34,489 nt of DNA, taken from a virus. Made by a program: the position numbers and the translations under genes. The stretch's first letter is position 1. Each line of letters begins with the position of its first letter. The stretch covers positions 1 through 34,489 of the IMG/VR virus record IMGVR_UViG_3300006802_000271; one strand, given 5' to 3'. Positions 1 to 6,944 of this stretch are shown here, in pieces. The notes beneath the pieces were generated by a model. That model was given only the letters and a program-made list of their open reading frames with translations. It searched no databases and was not told the origin of the DNA.

Positions 1-123
1 GAGGTATATTATGAATCAACTACATCGGTACATTTACACAATTTCAGAGACGACGGCACGCAAATTATCCCCGTAGCTATGGATTATACAGATGCACAGG
101 CTCAAGATAAATACCAGTTTCGA
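1..123. repeat. Terminal direct repeat, left copy (circular-contig overlap)
   Basis: These 123 bases are identical to 34367-34489. The repeat lies inside a coding sequence whose reading frame is preserved through the join (34367 and 1 are both first codon positions). This is what a circular assembly cut at an arbitrary point looks like. A true T7-style terminal repeat would be expected outside a gene. Confidence 0.95.
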
Positions 124-1125
124 TATACGGTGCCAATAGTTGAATGGGCGAATGCAGGAACTTTCAACGTCCTTCAAGAAGACAACATGACAATGTCAAA
201 GTCGGTTACGTTGGGTTATTCGGCAAGTGGTACGAACTTAGGTACTGGTTCCGTTGATTCAGGCCATTGGTTGCGAATTGGTAACATGATGATGTTGCAA
301 GGCAGGGTTATCTGGGGAACATCACCAACGGTCGGAACCGGTGAGTTTTCAATCACCGTTCCCGATGGCTATAATATAGATACGAATTATGTAAGCGTTG
401 GCAATGAATTCGACGCCAGTGTTTTAGGGTCTGGTACTTATGTTGATTACAGTAGTTCTGGCGCAAATACTCAGGTTATGGTTCAAGCCGAAACAACAAC
501 AACATTAAAATTCAATTGTTCTGAAGACAATTTAGGCTACATTAGCGCGACGTTTCCTATGGTTCCTGCCGCGCAGGACTTTCTTTCATTTTCCTGCATG
601 ATACCAATCGCAGAATGGGCCAACGTCAACCAGAACAGCTTGGTCGGGTTTAGTCAATACGATGGCACTAACGCAGGCTTGTTACCGAATCCTACTGCTT
701 TGAGTGATGCTGCTGCTACTAGCTTAGGGATGAAAGTTTATGTCGGTGACGGAACAACTTATAATGGAGGTAATGCTGCCACAATAACATTTTCATCGAG
801 TGCTGGATCAATATCATACGACTATAGTTCTTTAATACCATATCAAATGCAAGATGGGACATGGCGCTTGAAGGGAAATATTGGCGGCACAGGTAGCGCG
901 ACAAATAGGACTTATGGTTCTGCTACGGTAGCAGGTATTACTAGCATTGCCGAGAGCCAAGCAATATCGGCTAGTGTTAGCGACGTTGCTGGTACTATGC
1001 AGGTTGCTTATATAACAGCCTCGTCAAACACTTTCACACTCTATCATGCGGCAGCCGGTAGTGGTGATCAATATCAATGGTCATTTGATATAGCACTAGC
1101 AAGTAAGCCTACGTGGGCATATTAA
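1..1125 (+). CDS. Tail fibre / receptor-binding protein, C-terminal part (continues from 32681)
   Basis: The frame is open from base 1, and the true start is at 32681 across the circular join, so the first ATG at 79 is internal. The joined gene is 2,811 nt (about 936 residues). This part is Gly, Ser and Thr rich with beta-type patterning and no cysteine-rich or enzymatic motif. Two stretches of the form PI-x-EWAN (near residues 27-33 and 175-181 counted from the ATG at 79) end two related modules. Each module holds a 'W-x-R-[IV]-G' stretch followed by 'P-x-GY-x-ID'. A third related block lies near 750-1100 ('DGTWRLKGNI'). Tandem beta modules at the end of the last late gene fit the distal, host-recognition end of a fibre. 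The CpG-rich style matches 32681-34489 and 14646-16957 rather than the neighbouring sugar genes. Confidence 0.85.
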   Translation, partial: EVYYESTTSVHLHNFRDDGTQIIPVAMDYTDAQAQDKYQFRYTVPIVEWANAGTFNVLQEDNMTMSKSVTLGYSASGTNLGTGSVDSGHWLRIGNMMMLQGRVIWGTSPTVGTGEFSITVPDGYNIDTNYVSVGNEFDASVLGSGTYVDYSSSGANTQVMVQAETTTTLKFNCSEDNLGYISATFPMVPAAQDFLSFSCMIPIAEWANVNQNSLVGFSQYDGTNAGLLPNPTALSDAAATSLGMKVYVGDGTTYNGGNAATITFSSSAGSISYDYSSLIPYQMQDGTWRLKGNIGGTGSATNRTYGSATVAGITSIAESQAISASVSDVAGTMQVAYITASSNTFTLYHAAAGSGDQYQWSFDIALASKPTWAY

Positions 1126-1162
1126 CCTCTGAAGGAACTGAGGAAATGAACAGAATAGATGA

Positions 1163-1191
1163 TTGACATATAGCTTGCCTCTAGCTAAGAT
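1163..1191 (+). promoter_or_regulatory. Strong sigma70-type promoter of the sugar cassette
   Basis: TTGACA at 1163-1168 is a perfect -35. A 17-base spacer separates it from TAAGAT (1186-1191), which matches the -10 consensus in five of six positions. Transcription would start near 1198, about 25 bases before the ATG at 1223. It lies in the 97-base gap after the fibre stop and reads into the small membrane protein and the sugar genes. Confidence 0.75.
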
Positions 1192-1222
1192 TTATATAGT
1201 TAAGTTTTAGTTGAGGCAAATT

Positions 1223-1456
1223 ATGATAGAATACATTACCATTGGATGTTTATTCCTCAGTAATTTAATTACTGGGGTTTTTTTATACTTAAGCTATAAA
1301 AAGATAAAACACCTTAAAAATAGCCACAAAGACAAGCAGCTTGATACTAATGCCACTGAGCTACTCGCTGAGCTAATGTCTGGTGGCGCTGTTGTTGTTG
1401 CCAATGTTGTTGATAGGGACTCTATTTTTCAATGGTCACCAAAGGTGCAAAGATGA
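1223..1456 (+). CDS. Small membrane protein, first gene of the sugar operon
   Basis: A 77-residue protein with one N-terminal membrane segment (about residues 2-26) followed by a Lys-rich, probably cytoplasmic stretch. It ends in a pattern I associate with small phage membrane proteins: ATELL, then SGGA, then IFQWSP. Start chosen: ATG 1223, which has GAGG at 1213-1216 six bases upstream; an in-frame TTG at 1211 is less likely. Its stop overlaps the ATG of the next gene (ATGA), implying coupling. The function is unknown. A holin-like or membrane-anchoring role is possible, but nothing in the sequence decides it. Confidence 0.7.
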   Translation: MIEYITIGCLFLSNLITGVFLYLSYKKIKHLKNSHKDKQLDTNATELLAELMSGGAVVVANVVDRDSIFQWSPKVQR

Positions 1457-2277
1457 TTATTTTTGGCGGTACTGGCACACTTGGTAAGGCTTTAGTTAAA
1501 GAGGTTTACAACAAGTATCAAACTATACATATAGTCAGCAGAGATGAAATCAAGCAAGCAGAGATGAAAAAAATGTACCCTAAGTGTGAGTTTCACCTGG
1601 GTGACATAACAAACACATCAAGCTTACCCTATATCAAAAATCCTGGGCCAGTTTTCAATCTAGCAGCTATGAAGCACGTAGAATTAGGTCAAAAACATCA
1701 TGAGTATTGCGTTAATGTTAATTATCACGGTGTTATTAACACTTATTCATGGGCACACACACATGGAGCTAGTAGCTATACTCAGTCAAGTACCGATAAG
1801 GCAGTTGAGCCAGTTAATGCTTATGGAAAAGCTAAAAGTTTGGCTGAGGATTACTTGTTAAGCAGAAACAGAATTTTCCCTGTTAGCATTTTCAACTGGG
1901 GCAATGTTGTTGGCTCTCGTGGCAGTGTGTTACACAAGTTTGCTAAAACTCTAAAAGAAGAAAACACACTATACATAACTGATTTTAATATGACTCGTTT
2001 CTGGGTAAGTATTGATGATGTTGCAAATTTTATGTGGGCCAACCATGAAAAGAGTGGCTACCATGTGCCCCCAATGCGAGGCGCTAAGGTTTTAGACCTT
2101 GGGCTAGCTACCGCTATTGTGCTTGGTATCGAGCCTAAAAAAGTTAAGTTGGTTGAGGTTGGTAATCGTGGTGGCGAGAAACTGCATGAGAAACTTAATG
2201 GGCAATCGTCTTATGACTGCCCACAATATAAAAAACAAGAGCTGATTGACTTGGTTAGAAAGGGATTAAATGAGTAA
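1453..2277 (+). CDS. PseB/FlaA1-like UDP-sugar 4,6-dehydratase or epimerase
   Basis: An extended short-chain dehydrogenase/reductase of 274 residues. It shows the Rossmann motif GGTGTLG (residues 5-11), FNLAAMKHV (68-76), STDKA (113-117), the Tyr-Lys pair of YGKAK (124-128), GNVVGSRGS (150-158) and TRFWVS (181-186). These match the polysaccharide-biosynthesis branch containing PseB/FlaA1, which convert UDP-GlcNAc to a 4-keto-6-deoxy sugar, the first step toward pseudaminic acid. It is shorter than typical PseB (about 330). Start ATG 1453 overlaps the previous stop and has AAGGTG upstream; it was preferred to an in-frame ATG at 1432. The exact stereochemistry cannot be told from sequence. Its place in a nonulosonic-acid gene set supports a nucleotide-sugar substrate. 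Confidence 0.85.
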   Translation: MIIFGGTGTLGKALVKEVYNKYQTIHIVSRDEIKQAEMKKMYPKCEFHLGDITNTSSLPYIKNPGPVFNLAAMKHVELGQKHHEYCVNVNYHGVINTYSWAHTHGASSYTQSSTDKAVEPVNAYGKAKSLAEDYLLSRNRIFPVSIFNWGNVVGSRGSVLHKFAKTLKEENTLYITDFNMTRFWVSIDDVANFMWANHEKSGYHVPPMRGAKVLDLGLATAIVLGIEPKKVKLVEVGNRGGEKLHEKLNGQSSYDCPQYKKQELIDLVRKGLNE

Positions 2278-3040
2278 GCCACCAATAATAGTTATTGGAT
2301 ATCTTGGTAATATGGGCAAGCGATACACCACCATACTCGATAAATTAAATTATCCTTGGATTGGTATTGAAAACATGGGTGCACACTACGATAGGCAAAT
2401 GGGTGAGTTTATATCTGGCTTACATGCTATTGCATACCACAGTGTGATAATAGCCACGCCAACGTATACGCATATGGATATCATTAAACGCTACAGAACT
2501 CTCAACCTGCCAGTGTTGTGTGAAAAGCCAATAAGCAAGAGCGCTGATGACATCGATTATTTAGTTAATAACAACATAAACATCACAATGATCAATCAAT
2601 ATAAAAACCTAAGTGGCAAGGGTGGCGCTACTTACTACAATTTTTATAACAGCGGTGGTGATGGGATTGAGTGGGATTGCATTAACATCGTAGGCCTTGC
2701 TGGGCAAGAAAGGGCTTACATCAGCAATGAGTCACTAACTTGGGACTGTTGCATTAACGGTAAAAAGCTCGAGCTTAATGATGTTAACCAGGCTTATGTT
2801 GATATGATCAAAGATTGGATTGAGTCACCGGGCTCTGATTTAGAATACATAAAAGAGGCCCATAAGCGGGTCAGAGAGGGATATTTTGAAGAGGGTACTT
2901 ATAGGCATACAAGCAAGGTCAACAAGCCAAAGGCTGCCAAAAAAGATACTGATGATGCTACCGGGCAAAAAGACAGTCCTGCAGAAAGTGGTGGGAGCTT
3001 GCCAAAGGAGCGCGGCATACGTAAACGACAGAAGCAATAA
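2270..3040 (+). CDS. Gfo/Idh/MocA-type NAD(P)-dependent oxidoreductase
   Basis: The N-terminal Rossmann region (IVIGYLGNMG, residues 7-16), the IATPTYTHMD strand-helix (about 63-72) and the EKPIS motif (about 85-89) mark this family, which oxidises or reduces sugars. At 256 residues it is about 80-100 shorter than usual family members. Its last 52 residues are Lys- and Asp-rich and look disordered; they are read from DNA that also encodes the start of the next gene in another frame. The compact core therefore ends near residue 205. It overlaps the upstream stop by eight bases, so it is likely coupled. The substrate is probably an intermediate of the ulosonic-acid pathway, which is an inference from context. 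Confidence 0.8.
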   Translation: MSKPPIIVIGYLGNMGKRYTTILDKLNYPWIGIENMGAHYDRQMGEFISGLHAIAYHSVIIATPTYTHMDIIKRYRTLNLPVLCEKPISKSADDIDYLVNNNINITMINQYKNLSGKGGATYYNFYNSGGDGIEWDCINIVGLAGQERAYISNESLTWDCCINGKKLELNDVNQAYVDMIKDWIESPGSDLEYIKEAHKRVREGYFEEGTYRHTSKVNKPKAAKKDTDDATGQKDSPAESGGSLPKERGIRKRQKQ

Positions 3041-3587
3041 TATTGAGGTAGCTGTTGCTCTTCTAACACCTCACGGCGATAGCATTAACGCGATTGACCA
3101 TAATGTTGGTGTTTACACTGGCCCAGAGCATGATGTTTTAACCAGGTACTTCAGAGCTGCTAAGGCCTGCAAGGCTGATTATATTGTCAGAATCACAAGC
3201 GACTGCCCTCTAATACCACCAGGTTTGATAAGTAAACATATCTTTGCAGCTGCTAATCACGGACTTGATTATACAACCAATGTTTTTCCTAAGGCTAAGA
3301 CTTACCCAGATGGCTTTGATTGTGAGGTTGTGAGCTATAGGATGTTAGAGTGGTTAGACGCCAATGCTGGCCAGGCTACTCACCGAGAGCATGTAACAAG
3401 CTTGCTGCATGAAATGACCCCAGACTGGTGCAAAAAGGGTGGCTGTTATGGCAATGTTGATAATCAGCACTTGAAGCTTTCTATTGATGAGAAAGCAGAT
3501 TATGACTTTGCCTGCATGTACATGGATTACATGCAATCAAAGATTGATTGGTTGAAAAATAACTGCGAGGTGATTTTCACATGGTAA
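2886..3587 (+). CDS. SpsF/NeuA-like cytidylyltransferase (CMP-sugar synthetase)
   Basis: A 233-residue nucleotidyltransferase. It has the CTP-binding signature QARSTSQRLPKK (residues 9-20), HDVLTRY (about 82-88), RITSDCPLI with the metal-binding Asp (102-110), YPDGFDCEV (140-148), REHVT and LSIDEKADYDF. This is the SpsF branch (spore-coat polysaccharide F) of the family that activates sialic, pseudaminic or legionaminic acids as CMP-sugars. Start: TTG 2886, because AGAGGG lies five to six bases upstream and the signature must be included; no ATG is available. The start lies 155 bases inside the upstream gene. The product would be the activated donor for the DUF115 transferase at 24064; that link is an inference. 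Confidence 0.88.
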   Translation: MKRVLIGIQARSTSQRLPKKILMMLPGKKTVLQKVVGACQRSAAYVNDRSNNIEVAVALLTPHGDSINAIDHNVGVYTGPEHDVLTRYFRAAKACKADYIVRITSDCPLIPPGLISKHIFAAANHGLDYTTNVFPKAKTYPDGFDCEVVSYRMLEWLDANAGQATHREHVTSLLHEMTPDWCKKGGCYGNVDNQHLKLSIDEKADYDFACMYMDYMQSKIDWLKNNCEVIFTW

Positions 3588-4762
3588 CCTGGTTGGATCG
3601 ATCAAATAAAAGCATATCTCAAGGCGGTTTAACAAATAGCAAATGGCCTGAATCATATATCAGGGGTGTATATCCAACACACATAAAAGCTGGCCACGGT
3701 TGCCATTTATATGATGTTTATGACTTAAAGTATGTTGATTTCATTTGTGGCCTTGGATCTAATTTATTTGGTTATGGAAACGAGAAAATAACTCAGGCTG
3801 TTATGCGTCATGTTTACAATGGGGCTAATCACAGCTTGCCTACTGTGCATGAGGTCATGGCTGCTGAGAAGTTAAAAGAGATGTTTCCATTTGTTGATAG
3901 GGTTAAATGGCTCAAGACTGGCAGCGATGCTTGTAATGCTGCTGTTAAGTTTGCTAGAGCATTTACTGGTAGGGATATTGTTGTATCTGAGGGCTATCAT
4001 GGTTGGGGTGATGACTTTGTTAGCATGACACCACCTGCTAAGGGTGTGCCAGAACGTAGTTGGATATACAAAGAAGCTGACCTTGATAATGCTGCAGCAG
4101 TAATAGTTGAGCCAGTAATAACAGATGACTCGAGAGAGCGCATTGATTGGCTTAGGTCACTCAGGCAGCAGTGTGATGATTCGGGTGCTCTGCTAATATT
4201 TGATGAGGTCATTACTGGGTTAAGGTATGAGGGTTACAGTGTTTCTAACCATTATGGGGTAAAACCAGACCTTATATGCTTGGGTAAGGCTATAGGTGGT
4301 GGCTTAAGCTTAGCTTGTGTGGCTGGCAGGAATGATGTTTTAGATGATAAAGAAGTTTTTGTTAGCAGCACTTATGCTGGCGAAACTTGGCCTTTGATAG
4401 CTGGTTATACAGCCATGAGCATGATGCAAAAAGACAATGACTATAACATTGATTACCTTATTGAAATGGGTAAAAAGTTTATCAGTGAATTTAATGAAAT
4501 GGGTGGCATTCAGATAGAGGGTTATGGCACTCGTGGTAAGTTTGTTGGCACCCCAGAAGAGAGGGCATTATTTTGCCAAGAAATGGCTAAGGCCAAGGTG
4601 TTATTTCACCCTGCCACATGGTTTTTTAATTTTCCCTTGATTGATGTTATGGATGACGTTTTAAATATAATAGACGGTGTTAAAAGTAAGATTAGAGCAG
4701 GCGGTGCTAAGCTTGAGTTTGACTTGCCAGAATCGCCATTTGCGGCAAAGGTGAGAAATTGA
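3581..4762 (+). CDS. Class III PLP aminotransferase (glutamate-1-semialdehyde aminomutase-like)
   Basis: A 393-residue fold-type I PLP enzyme. FDEV (residues 207-210) holds the Asp that contacts the PLP ring nitrogen. Lys236 in CLGKAIGGGL is the expected Schiff-base lysine. The N-terminal YPTHIKAGHGCHLYDVY and NLFGYGN blocks resemble glutamate-1-semialdehyde 2,1-aminomutase relatives. Relatives of this type occur beside SpsF and NeuB genes in surface-sugar clusters, where they probably aminate a keto-sugar; haem synthesis is unlikely in this context. Classical pseudaminic or legionaminic routes use a DegT-family enzyme instead, so the step may differ here. The start ATG 3581 overlaps the upstream stop by seven bases. 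Confidence 0.85.
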   Translation: MVTWLDRSNKSISQGGLTNSKWPESYIRGVYPTHIKAGHGCHLYDVYDLKYVDFICGLGSNLFGYGNEKITQAVMRHVYNGANHSLPTVHEVMAAEKLKEMFPFVDRVKWLKTGSDACNAAVKFARAFTGRDIVVSEGYHGWGDDFVSMTPPAKGVPERSWIYKEADLDNAAAVIVEPVITDDSRERIDWLRSLRQQCDDSGALLIFDEVITGLRYEGYSVSNHYGVKPDLICLGKAIGGGLSLACVAGRNDVLDDKEVFVSSTYAGETWPLIAGYTAMSMMQKDNDYNIDYLIEMGKKFISEFNEMGGIQIEGYGTRGKFVGTPEERALFCQEMAKAKVLFHPATWFFNFPLIDVMDDVLNIIDGVKSKIRAGGAKLEFDLPESPFAAKVRN

Positions 4763-5034
4763 AAACACACAACGGCGGTGCCTGGGCTGATGAGACTGAA
4801 GTTATTGACAACCTTGTACCAGTCAGTTTTGACTGTGCAGATGTATCAACTTTTTTAGAAAGGCAGAGAATGAAAATAGAAGAGATGAAACAAAAAGAGG
4901 CTGAGGTTAGCAAGGCAATCAATGAGGCTCGTGACATTTGGGTTGAGCGCTATGGTTTTGCCCCTGATGTGAGAATGAGCTGCTTTCAGGTGGTTGAGCT
5001 ACTTGAGAAACTTGGATTGTTAAAAGATGATTGA
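4759..5034 (+). CDS. Small protein of unknown function within the sugar operon
   Basis: A 91-residue hydrophilic protein with a central helical, charged stretch (about 35-60, coiled-coil-like) and a C-terminal helix ending EKLGLLKDD. No catalytic motif, membrane segment or signal peptide is visible. The likely start is TTG 4759, overlapping the previous stop as TTGA; it overlaps the acetyltransferase downstream by eight bases. The tight coupling on both sides suggests it is made with the sugar enzymes, perhaps as a small partner subunit, but I do not recognise the family. Confidence 0.65.
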   Translation: MKTHNGGAWADETEVIDNLVPVSFDCADVSTFLERQRMKIEEMKQKEAEVSKAINEARDIWVERYGFAPDVRMSCFQVVELLEKLGLLKDD

Positions 5035-5587
5035 TTTTGAGTATGGGGTTGGACTCGGCCCCTTAAGAGATGAAAATGCAGCCGTCTACTACCATGCTAG
5101 AAATGACTATAATATCTGGAAGTGGTGCAGGCAAAACGATGTAATCCAAATAGGTGAGCACGTTAGCTGGCTGCAGTATGTCACAGCTGATACAAGCAAA
5201 GTGCGCATGTACGAGGTTCTTGACCAGCACGAGCTTGTTGGTGTGTGCGGTTTAACTGATATTGATCACGTTAACCGTAGGGCTGAGTTTAGCCTATATA
5301 TAATCCCGAAATACCACCGCAAAGGGTACGGCAAAAAGGCGTTAAAAACACTATTAAAGCATGGGTTTTATAACCTTGGTTTAAATACTATCTGGGGCGA
5401 AACTTACGAGGGTAACCCAGCATTTGATATGTTTATGTCACTTGGTATGACTCACGAGGGCACTAGAGATGAATTTTATTATCGCAATGGTAGGTTTATC
5501 GACTGTCACCTCATTAGCCTCACTCGTGGGGTGTTTGATGATGTGGAAAAAACTTGGCCAAAAGCCAAGCTACGATGCATCAAGTAA
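5027..5587 (+). CDS. GNAT N-acetyltransferase (RimJ/RimL- or PseH-like)
   Basis: A 186-residue acetyltransferase. The acetyl-CoA site is seen as the strand AEFSLYIIP followed by the loop HRKGYGKKAL (about 104-113, the R/Q-x-x-G-x-G/A loop). It then continues with LGLNTIWGETYEGNPAF and a C-terminal FYYRNGRFIDCHLISL, typical of the RimJ/RimL-type subfamily that also contains PseH and related amino-sugar acetyltransferases. Lying last in the coupled sugar operon, after an aminotransferase, it probably N-acetylates the newly added amino group. The substrate is inferred. The start ATG 5027 overlaps the preceding stop by eight bases. Confidence 0.85.
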   Translation: MIDFEYGVGLGPLRDENAAVYYHARNDYNIWKWCRQNDVIQIGEHVSWLQYVTADTSKVRMYEVLDQHELVGVCGLTDIDHVNRRAEFSLYIIPKYHRKGYGKKALKTLLKHGFYNLGLNTIWGETYEGNPAFDMFMSLGMTHEGTRDEFYYRNGRFIDCHLISLTRGVFDDVEKTWPKAKLRCIK

Positions 5588-5693
5588 TGAAAACAAGCGG
5601 GTTATGATGACACCATCTGGCCCGGTTGTAATTGATTCAAAGCGTAAGCCTACAATTAATGATGACCACATACTAGCTGACAGAGGTTTATGA
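5469..5693 (+). CDS. Small single-pass membrane protein overlapping the acetyltransferase end
   Basis: A 74-residue frame with an N-terminal hydrophobic stretch (about residues 1-25), then basic WKKLGQK and a polar tail. The membrane part is overprinted on the last 119 bases of the acetyltransferase; the tail after 5587 has its own sequence. The start is uncertain (ATG 5469 or ATG 5487), with only weak ribosome sites. The orderly continuation to the next promoter, and the membrane-then-polar-tail design common in small phage proteins, support it being real. Function unknown. LASLVGC looks like a lipobox, but it lies within the membrane segment and is followed by hydrophobic residues, so lipidation is doubtful. 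Confidence 0.5.
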   Translation: MNFIIAMVGLSTVTSLASLVGCLMMWKKLGQKPSYDASSNENKRVMMTPSGPVVIDSKRKPTINDDHILADRGL

Positions 5694-5699
5694 TATAAT
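5691..5699 (+). promoter_or_regulatory. Extended -10 promoter
   Basis: TATAAT at 5694-5699 is a perfect -10, immediately preceded by TGA at 5691-5693. That triplet gives the extended -10 TGn and is also the stop codon of the gene before it. No good -35 is visible at 17 +/- 1 bases. Transcription would begin near 5706, just ahead of the small gene at 5729. Confidence 0.55.
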
Positions 5700-5728
5700 A
5701 ATCATATGCACACAATCAGGAGGTATTT

Positions 5729-5887
5729 ATGGACTATTTAATTGGTATTTTCCTAGAAGTTTTGAAATTCATCAAAGAAAAGGGTTACATCGTCGAGCTG
5801 CTAGAATGGGCTGAAACTGAAGCAGCAAAATCCGAGTCACCCATTGATGATGTAGCTGTTAAAATATTAAAGTTTTTTCTCGGATAA
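5729..5887 (+). CDS. 52-residue amphipathic small protein
   Basis: ATG 5729 has a perfect AGGAGG at 5718-5723 with five bases of spacing, the best ribosome site in this part of the genome. The product begins MDYLIGIFLEVLKFIKEKG and ends AVKILKFFLG: an N-terminal helix with a hydrophobic face, an acidic middle (EWAETEAAKSES) and a second short hydrophobic helix. It carries no cysteine and no signal peptidase site. It lies between a -10 box and a small membrane gene. The strong translation signal and helical amphipathic character suggest a membrane-surface peptide or small structural partner; the family is not recognised. Confidence 0.7.
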   Translation: MDYLIGIFLEVLKFIKEKGYIVELLEWAETEAAKSESPIDDVAVKILKFFLG

Positions 5888-5893
5888 TCCCAG

Positions 5894-6115
5894 ATGCTCG
5901 ACAACAAGAGCGCCAAAGAATTGGGCGTTATTGCTTGGCTGTTGGCACTAAGCTTTAGTATGGGTGTATCTTACATGCAGATACAATCAAATACTGAGCT
6001 GATACAAAGCGATATAGTCAGTAGGCGTAGGATGTGGGATGCAATTAACGGTATGCGTGATGAAATTCACACTATTGCTGGGTACATAAAAGGCAGAGAA
6101 GAAAATAAGAGATGA
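5894..6115 (+). CDS. Small membrane protein with C-terminal helical tail
   Basis: A 73-residue protein with one membrane segment (about residues 11-30, ELGVIAWLLALSFSMGVSYM) and a charged helical C-terminus (RRRMWDAINGMRDEIHTIAGYI). The topology, one membrane span then a coiled helix, resembles small phage lysis or anchoring proteins, including i-spanins, but there is no partner o-spanin next to it. It ends in a terminator hairpin, so it closes the rightward transcript. The ribosome site is weak; the start is the first ATG after the preceding stop. Confidence 0.65.
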   Translation: MLDNKSAKELGVIAWLLALSFSMGVSYMQIQSNTELIQSDIVSRRRMWDAINGMRDEIHTIAGYIKGREENKR

Positions 6116-6140
6116 GGGGCTAGGCCCCTCTTTTCTATTT
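6114..6140. terminator. Rho-independent terminator between convergent genes
   Basis: GAGGGGC (6114-6120), loop TAG, GCCCCTC (6124-6130), then TTTTCTATTT. It is a perfect seven-pair GC stem with a U-rich tail on the rightward transcript, and it begins on the stop codon of the gene before it. The opposite strand has a weaker T-rich tail, so it may also stop the leftward SSB transcript. Confidence 0.85.
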
Positions 6141-6492
6141 AGAAAGGTATGTTGTTTGGATCTTCTTTGGGCTCTTGATTGTTTGAGCTAGCAGCCTTTG
6201 CTCCAAACTCAACTTTGCTGGCCGTAAGATAGGTAACATAAGAGTCATCTTTTTTAACATTTTCAATAGTACCCTCACAAATAACATGCTGACCTTTCTC
6301 GAGATACTTAGCACAGTTTTCTGCAGCCTTGCCAAAAACGGTAACGCTATTCCATGCCGTAGATTTCTCGTAGTTATCGCCATTTTTAACCGTCTTATCA
6401 CTTGCTACATTTAGGTGCACCTTGTTGTAGTTTTCGCCTGATAAAAGCTCTGGTTTTTTTGAAATCCTGCCTGTAATAATAAATTTATTCAT
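6139..6492 (-). CDS. ssb: Single-stranded DNA-binding protein
   Basis: A 117-residue OB-fold protein: FIITGRISKKPEL, then HLNVASDK, STAWNSVTVFGKAAENCAKYLEKGQHV and YLTASKVEFG, all in the usual SSB order. A short acidic tail ends DPNNIPF, matching the C-terminal tip that bacterial SSBs use to dock recombination and replication partners. It would coat single strands made by the RecE-like nuclease and support annealing by ERF. Last gene of a leftward run; on the minus strand GAGG lies six bases before the ATG. Confidence 0.93.
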   Translation of the reverse strand: MNKFIITGRISKKPELLSGENYNKVHLNVASDKTVKNGDNYEKSTAWNSVTVFGKAAENCAKYLEKGQHVICEGTIENVKKDDSYVTYLTASKVEFGAKAASSNNQEPKEDPNNIPF

Positions 6493-6494
6493 GT

Positions 6495-6944
6495 CTAACC
6501 TCTCACTATTTCACTGACTGCTTGAGTGACGCCAGTAGCGTATTCTATCACTTCTTGCTTGTTAATCATTATGTTACTAGAGATGTAATTAATAGATTTT
6601 CTTTTTATCGGGTCATAAACTCGCATGGTGCCACACTTATTACGGCCCATAAGTACAACCTTTTTAACATATGGCTCAAATGGTGACTTAACAAACACCT
6701 CTTTATCAATATTTTTAAGAATAATTTCTACCCTTGGGGTTCCACTACTACGTCTTTGAGTATACACATTGCGCACTATTTTTTTATGAGTAATGGGATT
6801 TCTACCATAAACATCGGTCACAATTGTGCCTTTATTCCACTTCCAAATGTATAGGTCACCTTGTTGCGTTAATAGGGTAGTTTTGCCCTGCTTGGCTGTT
6901 GTTGGTTTGTTAAAGTCGATTTTTATTAGAGTTTGATCGTTCAT
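6495..6944 (-). CDS. Unknown protein inside the recombination operon
   Basis: A 149-residue protein, basic in the middle (for example ITHKKIVRNVYTQRRSS and VKKVVLMGRNKCG), with beta-rich patterning and no membrane segment. I do not recognise a family. It sits between ERF and SSB, overlapping the ERF stop as ATGA with AGGA seven bases upstream, so it is certainly co-translated with the recombination proteins. The basic surface would be consistent with nucleic-acid binding; that is only an inference. Confidence 0.75.
   Translation of the reverse strand: MNDQTLIKIDFNKPTTAKQGKTTLLTQQGDLYIWKWNKGTIVTDVYGRNPITHKKIVRNVYTQRRSSGTPRVEIILKNIDKEVFVKSPFEPYVKKVVLMGRNKCGTMRVYDPIKRKSINYISSNIMINKQEVIEYATGVTQAVSEIVRG

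Noticed and set aside
1-123. Terminal repeat as a genuine T7-like packaging end
   Set aside because: It lies wholly inside the fibre coding sequence with the frame preserved over the join; assembly overlap explains it better, though read coverage was not available.
3581-4762. Aminotransferase as a haem-pathway enzyme (HemL)
   Set aside because: It has the family look, but it is embedded in a sugar operon and no other tetrapyrrole genes are present.
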